A DNA stretch of 18,988 bases, from the NCBI GenBank assembly GCA_964542165.1, contig CAZITQ010000190.1, positions 1 to 18,988 of the forward strand, in the 5' to 3' direction. Shown in pieces: positions 5,223-11,955 of this stretch; position 1 is the stretch's first letter; every line of letters starts with the position of its first letter. Origin of the DNA: CAYTBN01 sp964542165 (GTDB lineage Bacteria > Myxococcota_A > UBA796 > UBA9615 > CAYRNR01). The position numbers and the translations under genes are program-made. The notes below the pieces were generated by a model. It did not search any database. It was not told where the DNA came from and saw only the letters and a list, made by a program, of their open reading frames with translations.

Positions 5223-7799
5223 ATGCCCGAAGACCCACCCACCCTGCTGATCAGCGCCGGTGAAGCGAGCGGCGATCTGCTCGCCGCCGAGCTGGTCCGG
5301 GAGCTGGGGGACGCGCGGCTGGTGGGAATCGGCGGGGACGCCCTGGTCGGGGAGGGCATGGAGCTCCTGGTCCACGCCCGCGAGCTGGGGGTGGTCGGAC
5401 TGACCGAGGTGCTCTCCGGGATCCCACGCTACCTGCGGGCCCTCGCGCGCGTTCGCGAGGTGATCGAGGCCGGGGAGGTCGACCTGGTCCTCCTGGTGGA
5501 CTTCCCGGACTTCAACCTCAGGGTGGCCAGCATGGCCGCGGCCGCGGGGATCCCGGTCGTCTACTACGTCTCGCCCCAGGTCTGGGCCTGGCGTCGGGGA
5601 CGCCTGCGGACCCTGGCCCGGCGCGTCGACCGGATGCTGACCTTGTTGCCCTTCGAACCGGCGCTGTACGAGGCCGAGGGCGTGACGGTGGCCCACGTGG
5701 GCCACCCCCTGAGGGACCGCGTGGCCCCCCACCTTCGTGAGGCCCCGGAGGGCCCGGAGCCGCTGATCGCCCTGATGCCCGGCAGCCGCAACGGAGAGGT
5801 CAGGACCCACTGGGAGCCCTTCCTGGCCACCGCCCGCCAGATCCGAGACGCGGTGGCCGACGCCCGCTTCGTGGTCGTGCGCGCCCCCACCGTCGACCCC
5901 GCCCTGCTGAACGTCCCCGGGGATCTTCCGGTGGAGGTGGTCGAGGGGCCGGCGGCGCAGGCCCTGGGGCGCGCCCGCTGTGCCCTGGTGGCCTCGGGGA
6001 CCGTCACCCTCGAGGCGGCCCTGTGTGGGACCCCCCACGCGGTGGCGTACCGGGTCCACCCGCTGACCTTCGCCATCGGCCGGGCGCTGGTGAGGGGGGT
6101 CGACCGGATCGCGCTGTCCAACCTCGTGGCCGGGGCGCCCGTGGCCCCCGAGTTCCTCCAGCGGCTGGATCCCGGGAAGATGGCGGAGCCGTTGATCCGC
6201 TGGTGTCGGGACGAGGGCGCCTGGCGCCGGACACGCCAGCTCCTGGCCCAGGTCGGCGAGCGGGTGGGCGAGCCGGGAGCGGCGGCGCGCGCGGCTCGCG
6301 AGGTGGACGTGGCTCTGCGCACGCCACCCCGCGCGGTCCGCCCCCCCGGTCGCCGGGAGCTCTGGGCGCTGGCCGCAGTGGCCCTCGTCGTCGTCGCCGC
6401 CCGGCTGGGCCTGGGGCTGACCCACCCCCTCCACCCCGACGAAGCCTACTTCTGGCGCTGGTCCCTGGATCCGGCATGGGGCTACTTCGACCAGCCACCG
6501 ATGGTCGCGTGGCTCATCGCCGGTTCGCGGGCCCTGTTCGGAGATTCGCTGGCCGCCGTGCGCCTTCCCGCGGCGGTCTGCTCGGCGGGGGCCCTGGCGC
6601 TGGTCTACCTGACCGCCCGCGAGCATCTCGCGCCGGCTCGGGCGGCCGCGGCGGCGGGGCTGGTGCTCGCCACACCCCTGGCCGCCCTGGGCGGGTTGGT
6701 CAACACACCCGACGCGCCCCTGTCCCTCGTCTGGGCGGCGTTCCTCTACGCTGCCACCCGCGCGTGCGCGCCGCGCAACGACCTGCCTCCGCCCGCGGAC
6801 CGCTGGATCGCCCCCTGGCTCTGGCTGGGGCTGGTCATCGCGCTGGGGCTGCTGTCCAAGCTCACGATGCTCGCCGCGCCGGTCTGTCTGGGGGTGTTCT
6901 GGGCCCTGAGGCGACAACTACCCCCCTGGCGTGGGGTGGCGGCGGGGACAGCGCTGGCGGCGCTGGTTCTGGCCCCCTGGCTGGCCTGGAACGCCGCCCA
7001 CGGCTGGGCTCCCTTTGCCTGGGAACTCTCCCATGGCCTGCACCCGCAGACCGGCAATCCCCTCTCCCGGCTGGGGGAGTTCCTCGGTGGACAGGCGGCG
7101 ATCGTGGGACCGGTCTGGTTGGGCGCAGCCGTCTGGTTCTGGTGGACGACGCTGCGGGGTGGCGACGGGAGCCCCACCCGGGGGCCGGCCCTGCTGTGGA
7201 CCGCGCTCTCCGCCCCCCTGTTCCTGGGATTCGCCGCCGCCAGTCTGTCCGCGCCGTCCGCCGCCAACTGGCCCGCGATGGCCTATCCGGCGGTCGCCTG
7301 TGGGCTGGCACTGGTCGCGGGCAAGCGGCTGCTGCGGTGGGCCCTGGGCACGTCCGCCCTGCTGGCCCTGGTCGGGCTCGTGCACCTGGCGGTCCCCCTG
7401 GCCGCCGTGCCCCCCCGGCTCGACCCCCTCGCCGACACCGCTGGTTACGGCGATCTCGCCCGGAGCGCGGAGATCGCGGCCGACGGCCTGGGGGAGGACA
7501 GCTCGATCCTCGCGAGTCGCTACCAGGACGCGGCCGCCCTGGCGTTCCAGATCGAGGATCCCCGTCGGGTCGCCGACGTGGCCGGTCGAGGACGGCCGAA
7601 TCAGTGGGATCTGTGGCCCGCGCCCCCCCGGGGACCGGTGCTCTTCGTCTCCCTCGGGCGGGCTCCGGACGTGGAGTGCGAACCCGTCGGGGTCCACCAG
7701 GTCCGCTACCGCGGTGAGGTCGTTCGCCACTACGTGTTCTATCCGTGCCGCCCCCCCTCCGACCCATCCGTGTGGCATCGGCCGCGAACCCTGCGCTGA
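5223..7799 (+). CDS. lpxB: LpxB lipid-A-disaccharide synthase fused to a GT39 (ArnT/PMT-like) membrane glycosyltransferase
   Basis: One uninterrupted 858-residue frame. Residues 1 to about 367 are a complete LpxB (GT19): SAGEASGD 11-18, VDFPDFNLR 92-100, SPQVWAWR 117-124, MPGSRNGE 185-192, ASGTVTLEAAL 257-267, and NLVAG with PEFLQ at 300-313. It joins UDP-diacylglucosamine to lipid X on the cytoplasmic face. From about 380 the chain becomes polytopic, with roughly ten hydrophobic segments to about 728. It carries GT39 motifs: HPDEAYFWRW 404-413 with the Asp-Glu pair expected at the active site, YFDQPPMVAWL 421-431, NTPDAPL 494-500, and ANWPAMAYP 681-689. A soluble C-terminal domain (about 735-858) includes SRYQDAAALAF and QWDLWP. 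GT39 enzymes use polyprenyl-phosphate sugars on the periplasmic side. A GTG near 6303 could be an internal start, but no stop separates the domains. Domain calls are strong; the purpose of the fusion is unknown. Confidence 0.9.
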   Translation: MPEDPPTLLISAGEASGDLLAAELVRELGDARLVGIGGDALVGEGMELLVHARELGVVGLTEVLSGIPRYLRALARVREVIEAGEVDLVLLVDFPDFNLRVASMAAAAGIPVVYYVSPQVWAWRRGRLRTLARRVDRMLTLLPFEPALYEAEGVTVAHVGHPLRDRVAPHLREAPEGPEPLIALMPGSRNGEVRTHWEPFLATARQIRDAVADARFVVVRAPTVDPALLNVPGDLPVEVVEGPAAQALGRARCALVASGTVTLEAALCGTPHAVAYRVHPLTFAIGRALVRGVDRIALSNLVAGAPVAPEFLQRLDPGKMAEPLIRWCRDEGAWRRTRQLLAQVGERVGEPGAAARAAREVDVALRTPPRAVRPPGRRELWALAAVALVVVAARLGLGLTHPLHPDEAYFWRWSLDPAWGYFDQPPMVAWLIAGSRALFGDSLAAVRLPAAVCSAGALALVYLTAREHLAPARAAAAAGLVLATPLAALGGLVNTPDAPLSLVWAAFLYAATRACAPRNDLPPPADRWIAPWLWLGLVIALGLLSKLTMLAAPVCLGVFWALRRQLPPWRGVAAGTALAALVLAPWLAWNAAHGWAPFAWELSHGLHPQTGNPLSRLGEFLGGQAAIVGPVWLGAAVWFWWTTLRGGDGSPTRGPALLWTALSAPLFLGFAAASLSAPSAANWPAMAYPAVACGLALVAGKRLLRWALGTSALLALVGLVHLAVPLAAVPPRLDPLADTAGYGDLARSAEIAADGLGEDSSILASRYQDAAALAFQIEDPRRVADVAGRGRPNQWDLWPAPPRGPVLFVSLGRAPDVECEPVGVHQVRYRGEVVRHYVFYPCRPPSDPSVWHRPRTLR

Positions 7800-7869
7800 G
7801 ACCCGCCTCCACGGGCCGAGCCCTGGTCGCCCGCCGTCCCAGGTGGTAGAGATCGGAGTAACGGCCACC

Positions 7870-7874
7870 GGAGG
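7870..7874 (+). promoter_or_regulatory. Shine-Dalgarno GGAGG that sets the following start
   Basis: GGAGG lies 8 bases before ATG 7883 and overlaps the alternative in-frame GTG at 7874, so initiation at 7883 is favoured. Confidence 0.6.
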
Positions 7875-7882
7875 TGGAGTCC

Positions 7883-8356
7883 ATGGGTGTCAGCTTCCGC
7901 AGCAGCAGTCGGGTGGAGGTGTCCGCGGCCGACCTGGTCCGGCGGATGGTGGATCCCGAGGAACAGGACGCGATCGCCCGCAAGTTCGGCGCCACCGACG
8001 TGCGGTGCACCTGCGAGGACACCGGGACGGATCGGCTCCGCGTCGAGCTGTACACCGAGGAGCCCGCCCGACAGGGGGGCGGCGTGGACCGCTGCACCAT
8101 CGAGATGGACTGGGATCTCCGGTCGCGCACGTGCCGGTGGATTCGCCGCGACCACACCCACGGGGATCGGGTGCGCGTGGCGGGCACCCTGCGGGTCGAG
8201 ATGGCGGGGGGAGACACCAGCGTGATCCGCGAGACCGGGGAGATCGCCATCGGCTACCCGATCCTGGGCAAGCGCATCGCCAAGAAGGTGGCCGCCGCCA
8301 TGGAACGCCGGGCTCCCGAGAAGGCGTCGTACTGGGAGCGCCGCTGCCGCGAGTGA
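7883..8356 (+). CDS. Small DUF2505/SRPBCC-like protein
   Basis: A 157-residue soluble protein with no signal peptide or membrane segment. ATG 7883 is chosen because a good GGAGG precedes it by 8 bases. The layout recalls DUF2505, an SRPBCC (START-like) family. An N-terminal strand and helix (VEVSAADLVRRMVDPEEQDAIARKFGA) are followed by alternating beta strands (DRLRVELYTEE, CTIEMDWDL, TCRWIRRD, VRVAGTLRVEM). The C-terminal GEIAIGYPILGKRIAKKVAAAMERR resembles the closing helix of that fold. If correct, it would bind a hydrophobic ligand in a central cavity. The match is by eye and weak at the sequence level. It sits between the lpxB fusion and a methyltransferase gene, with 83 bases upstream and a hairpin at its stop codon. 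No function can be assigned. Confidence 0.6.
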   Translation: MGVSFRSSSRVEVSAADLVRRMVDPEEQDAIARKFGATDVRCTCEDTGTDRLRVELYTEEPARQGGGVDRCTIEMDWDLRSRTCRWIRRDHTHGDRVRVAGTLRVEMAGGDTSVIRETGEIAIGYPILGKRIAKKVAAAMERRAPEKASYWERRCRE

Positions 8357-8370
8357 CCACAATCGTGGTC
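8355..8370 (+). terminator. Perfect 6-bp hairpin at the stop codon of the DUF2505-like gene
   Basis: GACCAC (8355-8360) and GTGGTC (8365-8370) flank an AATC loop. The left arm overlaps the TGA stop. There is no following T-run, so any termination would be weak or factor-assisted. The rest of the 164-base spacer to the methyltransferase shows nothing recognisable except the ribosome binding site at its end. Confidence 0.3.
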
Positions 8371-8511
8371 GATCCCTGACCAGTTTCGTGTGCGCTCCGG
8401 CGCGCCCGCGGGGGCGCAGGCCTCCCGCTCCGGTGCCCGTCGGGCGTCGGACCGGCTGTCAGGACCCTGGCACGCCGCTTGCTCCATTCACCGATCGGAG
8501 CACGTACGTCC

Positions 8512-8516
8512 GGAGG
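8512..8516 (+). promoter_or_regulatory. Shine-Dalgarno GGAGG for the methyltransferase
   Basis: GGAGG stands 4 bases before ATG 8521. This supports 8521 over the in-frame upstream start at 8479, even though the spacing is short. Confidence 0.5.
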
Positions 8517-8520
8517 TCCC

Positions 8521-9492
8521 ATGTTCGATTCCGCCATCAGCATCGAGGCGCCGTCGTCGGAGCTCGCCTCCCTCTCGTGGGAGGGGGCCGTCGACGAGGG
8601 TTGTTCCACCCTCACCCCCGCGCCACAACCCGTCGGATCCGCGGAGAGCGTGGCCTACATCCGGGCCCTGGCGACCCGGGAACGGGACCCCTCGATCCGG
8701 CTCAGCGATCCCTTCTCACAGGTCTTCCTCGGCTCCCTGTGGAGGCTGGCGCTCGCGCTGCCGCCGTGGCTCTGCCGTCGCTATTGCGAGCGTACCCACC
8801 CCGGGACGTACGGCCTCGTGCTCGCCCGGACCCGCCACCTGGACCGGCTGTTGCTGCGTTGTCTGGGGCAGGGGATCCAGCAGCTGGTGATCCTGGGGGC
8901 GGGGTACGACACCCGACCCTACCGGTACGCCGAGTCGTTGCGCCGGGTGCGGATCTTCGAGGTGGACCTGCCGGGGACCCAGGCGCGGAAACGGACCCTG
9001 CTGGACGGCGCGGACGTCCCGGGTCGGGAGCGCGTGCGGTTCGTGCCCCTGGACCTGGAGCGATCGTCCCTGGAGGCGTCGCTGGTGATGGCCGGGTACC
9101 AGCTGTCCCGCCCGACCCTCTTCCTGGCGGAGGGACTTCTGTACTACCTCACACCCCTGGCGGTGGACCGGATGCTGCGCTGCGTGGCTCGAAATGCCTG
9201 CCCGGGGTCGTCCATCGCCTTCGACTACGCGATCCAGGAGTTCGTCGACGGGGACACCAGCGCCCACGGGGCCCGGGAGGCGGCCCGCTGGTTCGTGACC
9301 GCCGGCGAACCCTGCTGTTCGGGCTTCGTACCCATCCACCTGGCCCGCTCGCTGGCGCTCCGCGGATTCTCCCTCATCTCCGAGCTCGGTCCCGGGGAGA
9401 TGGAGCGCAGCTACCTCACCGGGGAGGACGGCCAGCGGGTGCAGCGATGTCTGGGGATCTTCCGCCTGGCCCACGCGCGCGTGCCCGGCTGA
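8521..9492 (+). CDS. Class I SAM-dependent methyltransferase, LCMT/TIGR00027 type
   Basis: A 323-residue soluble enzyme of the leucine carboxyl methyltransferase-like group (Ppm1/LCM, TIGR00027). Many bacterial members are thought to methylate carboxyl or hydroxyl groups of small molecules or lipids. The SAM-binding core shows LVILGAGYDTRPYR at about 122-135 and FEVDLPGTQARKR at 146-158, with the acidic ribose-binding residue expected in FEVD. The later TLFLAEGLLYYLTP is the family's characteristic motif. SVAYIRALATRERD and DPFSQVFL near the N-terminus match the substrate-lid helices. The first 40 residues (Ser/Glu/Pro-rich) are not part of the conserved domain. It is separated from its neighbours by spacers of 164 and 59 bases, so it may be a separate unit. 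Nothing visible tells the substrate; a lipid A or envelope substrate would be speculation. Confidence 0.82.
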   Translation: MFDSAISIEAPSSELASLSWEGAVDEGCSTLTPAPQPVGSAESVAYIRALATRERDPSIRLSDPFSQVFLGSLWRLALALPPWLCRRYCERTHPGTYGLVLARTRHLDRLLLRCLGQGIQQLVILGAGYDTRPYRYAESLRRVRIFEVDLPGTQARKRTLLDGADVPGRERVRFVPLDLERSSLEASLVMAGYQLSRPTLFLAEGLLYYLTPLAVDRMLRCVARNACPGSSIAFDYAIQEFVDGDTSAHGAREAARWFVTAGEPCCSGFVPIHLARSLALRGFSLISELGPGEMERSYLTGEDGQRVQRCLGIFRLAHARVPG

Positions 9493-9516
9493 ACCCGGTC
9501 GCGCGCCAGGCCGCGC

Positions 9517-9545
9517 TTCACGCCCGCACCCCGGGCCGCTATCTT
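9517..9545 (+). promoter_or_regulatory. Putative promoter placing the transcription start at the msbA ATG
   Basis: TTCACG (9517-9522), a 17-base spacer, and TATCTT (9540-9545) match sigma-70 boxes at 4 of 6 and 4 of 6 positions. The msbA ATG begins 7 bases after the -10 box. If used, this promoter would give a leaderless or nearly leaderless mRNA. No Shine-Dalgarno sequence is visible before the ATG, which agrees with that reading. Confidence 0.4.
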
Positions 9546-9551
9546 GGGCCC

Positions 9552-11291
9552 ATGTCCAGCCCGGACCAAGCCCTGACCCGTCGACGGATCCTGGGGTACC
9601 TACGTCCCCACCTGTCGTGGCTGGCGCTGGCTCTGTTGCTGATGCTCGGGGTCGCCGCCGCCCGCGGCGCGTCGGTGCTCCTGGTCAAGTACGTGCTCGA
9701 CGACGTGCTGATCGCCCGGGACTCCCGTGCGCTGGCGCTGTTGCCGGTGGGCTTGATCGCGGTCTTCGGCGTCCACGGAGGCTGCAACTTCGTGCGCGGG
9801 GCCATCACCAAGCGGGTCGGCCTGCGGGTGATGAGGCGCATGCGTTCGGAGTTGATGGCCCACCTGCACACCCTGTCGCTGGACTACTTCCACGACCGTA
9901 AAGCCGGCGACCTGATGACCCGGGTGACCAACGACACCAACGGGGCCCACTGGGCGGTGGCGGCTGCGGTGACCGCGGTCCAGCGGCCCCTGACCCTGCT
10001 GACGCTGTTGCTCGCGGCGTTGACCCAGGAGTGGAAGTTGACCCTGGTCGCGGTGGTCCTGCTGCCGCTGATCTACCTGCCCATCCGCGCGTTCGGCAGG
10101 CGGGTTCGGCACTACACCCGCGCCCAGCTGGATGCCCTGGGGGAGCTGTCGTCCTCGGTGCACGAGAGCCTGGCCGGAGTCCGGATCGTGCAAGCCTTCG
10201 GGGGGCAGGAGCGCGAACAGGCCCGGTTCGAGCAGACCAACCAGCGGCAGTACACGATGTTGCTGCGCAAGATGCTGTTCGAGATCGGCGGCAGTCCGGT
10301 GGTCGAGCTGGTGGCGGCCGCCGCCGTGGCGCTGGTGCTGTACCTGGGAGGACTTCAGGTCCTCGGTGGCGGATCGAGCCCCGGATCGCTGGTGGCCTTC
10401 CTGATCTCGCTGATGCTGATGAACGAGCCCCTCAAGGGCCTGAGTCAGCTCAACTCCCTCTACCAGCAGGCCATGGCGGCCTGCGAGCGTGTGTTCGCCG
10501 TCCTCGACGCCCGCCCCACGATCCGCGACGCCGCCGACGCCGCGGAGCTTCGGACCGACGCCTGCTCGGTCCACTTCGACCGGATCTCGTTTTCCTACGA
10601 GTCCGACCGCTCCGTGCTGGAGGAGGTGGACCTGCGAATCGAACCCGGCGAGGTGGTGGCGGTGGTGGGCGAGAGCGGCGCGGGCAAGACCACGCTGACC
10701 AACCTCCTGCTGCGGTTCTACGATCCCCGGGAGGGGGCCGTCCGGGTGGACGGCCGCGATCTGAGGGAGCTGACGCTGATGTCCCTGCGGCGACACATCG
10801 CGGTGGTGACCCAGGAGACCTTCCTCTTCGACGACACGGTGGCCGAGAACATCCGCTATGCCGAATCCGGGGCGACCGACGAGGACGTCGTCCGGGCGGC
10901 CCGCGCGGCCAACGCCCACGGGTTCATCGAGGACCTGCCGGAGGGGTACGACACGGTGCTGGGCGAGCGGGGTGTCCGACTGTCGGGGGGGCAACGCCAG
11001 CGGATCGCCATCGCCCGGGCCCTGATCCGCGACGCCCCGATCCTGATCCTGGACGAGGCCACCTCCAACCTGGATTCGGCGTCGGAGGCCGAGGTGCGGG
11101 CGGCCCTCGAGCGGCTGATGAAGGACCGCACGACCCTGGTGGTGGCCCACCGCCTGTCCACGGTCCGGGACGCCGACCGGATCGCGGTGATCCAGGGGGG
11201 ACGGTTGGTGGGGGAGGGCAGCCACGAGCAGCTGATCCGGGGCGGCGGCGAGTACGCGCGCCTGCTGGCGACCCAGGTCGAGGCCTCCTGA
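9552..11291 (+). CDS. msbA: MsbA-type lipid A flippase, ABC transporter (TMD-NBD half transporter)
   Basis: A 579-residue half-transporter, close to the 582 of E. coli MsbA, that works as a homodimer to flip core-lipid A across the inner membrane. ATG 9552 gives the normal N-terminus (RRILGYLRPHLSWLALALLL). Residues 15-310 form the six-helix ABC exporter domain with the coupling segment DYFHDRKAGDLMTRVTND at 111-128. The ATPase domain shows Walker A GESGAGKT 373-380, the Q-loop at Q421, signature LSGGQ 477-481, Walker B ILILDEATS ending at D501-E502, and the switch His533. Many lipid exporters look alike; MsbA is preferred because the next genes are a DUF374 acyltransferase and waaA. The stop is followed after one base by the next start (GTG 11293), so those genes are probably co-translated. 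Confidence 0.9.
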   Translation: MSSPDQALTRRRILGYLRPHLSWLALALLLMLGVAAARGASVLLVKYVLDDVLIARDSRALALLPVGLIAVFGVHGGCNFVRGAITKRVGLRVMRRMRSELMAHLHTLSLDYFHDRKAGDLMTRVTNDTNGAHWAVAAAVTAVQRPLTLLTLLLAALTQEWKLTLVAVVLLPLIYLPIRAFGRRVRHYTRAQLDALGELSSSVHESLAGVRIVQAFGGQEREQARFEQTNQRQYTMLLRKMLFEIGGSPVVELVAAAAVALVLYLGGLQVLGGGSSPGSLVAFLISLMLMNEPLKGLSQLNSLYQQAMAACERVFAVLDARPTIRDAADAAELRTDACSVHFDRISFSYESDRSVLEEVDLRIEPGEVVAVVGESGAGKTTLTNLLLRFYDPREGAVRVDGRDLRELTLMSLRRHIAVVTQETFLFDDTVAENIRYAESGATDEDVVRAARAANAHGFIEDLPEGYDTVLGERGVRLSGGQRQRIAIARALIRDAPILILDEATSNLDSASEAEVRAALERLMKDRTTLVVAHRLSTVRDADRIAVIQGGRLVGEGSHEQLIRGGGEYARLLATQVEAS

Positions 11292-11292
11292 G

Positions 11293-11955
11293 GTGGCGCC
11301 GGTCGTCGACCCCGGATACCGGCGGCTGCTGGGCTTCGTCATCGCGTGGGCCGTGCGCCTTCTGGCCTGGACGGTGCGGCTGCGCAAGGTCCGATGGGGA
11401 CCCGTGAAGCACCTGCTGGACGAGGGCGAGCAGGTGATCTACGCGTTCTGGCACGGGCGCCAGTTCCTGATGCTGGGGGCCCACGAAGGCCAGCCCGTGG
11501 TGATCATGGTCAGCCTGTCCCGGGACGGCACCCTGCAAAAGGCGGTGATCGAGCACTTCGGGTATGTCGCCGCCCGGGGGAGCAGCAGCCGGCGGGGGGG
11601 GGTCGCCCTGGAGGAGATGGCGCGGCGGATGAACGAGGAGGGGCTTCACGCGGGTCTGGCGGTGGACGGGCCGCGGGGGCCGCGGGAGCAGGCCAAACCC
11701 GGGGCCGTGACCCTGGCGGCCCGAACCGGCGCCTACATCGTCCCCCTGACCGCCGCCGTGAGCAGCGGAACACGTCTGCGGACCTGGGACGGCACCTGGA
11801 TCCCCAGGCCGTTCAGTGCGGGGTGGATCGTGTACGGCACCCCCACCCGGGTGGCCGACGACCCCGGCGAGCGCGAGGGCGCGCAGGCCTGGCTGCAGCG
11901 GGAGCTGGAACGGATCACAGGGGAGGTCGAGACGCTGGCCGGAGACCCTCGATGA
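11293..11955 (+). CDS. DUF374 lysophospholipid acyltransferase family protein, LpxJ-like
   Basis: A 220-residue protein starting at GTG 11293, with GAGG about 9 bases upstream. The family pattern is clear: YAFWHGRQFLML (about 50-61) with the catalytic-type His, SLSRDGTLQ, RGSSSRRGG (about 96-104), and AVDGPRGPREQAKPG (about 123-137), plus a hydrophobic N-terminal segment at about 12-27. DUF374 includes LpxJ, described in Helicobacter and Campylobacter as a late acyltransferase adding a secondary acyl chain to lipid A, and able to act before Kdo addition. A position between msbA and waaA supports a lipid A role. Its stop codon overlaps the waaA ATG by four bases. The family is confident; LpxJ activity is inference. 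Confidence 0.85.
   Translation: MAPVVDPGYRRLLGFVIAWAVRLLAWTVRLRKVRWGPVKHLLDEGEQVIYAFWHGRQFLMLGAHEGQPVVIMVSLSRDGTLQKAVIEHFGYVAARGSSSRRGGVALEEMARRMNEEGLHAGLAVDGPRGPREQAKPGAVTLAARTGAYIVPLTAAVSSGTRLRTWDGTWIPRPFSAGWIVYGTPTRVADDPGEREGAQAWLQRELERITGEVETLAGDPR

Noticed and set aside
4110..6917. A 935-codon open frame on the minus strand
   Set aside because: It lies opposite lpxA, the oxidoreductase and the LpxB fusion, all with clear family motifs. Its product is a low-complexity G/Q/R/P-rich shadow typical of high-G+C DNA.
6303..7799. Separate GT39 gene starting at GTG 6303
   Set aside because: No stop separates it from LpxB and no ribosome binding site stands before the GTG, so a fused product is the simpler reading. 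An additional internal start cannot be excluded.
8388..9551. N-terminal extension of the msbA frame
   Set aside because: It overlaps the methyltransferase in another frame and has low-complexity sequence. MsbA's normal N-terminus begins at ATG 9552.
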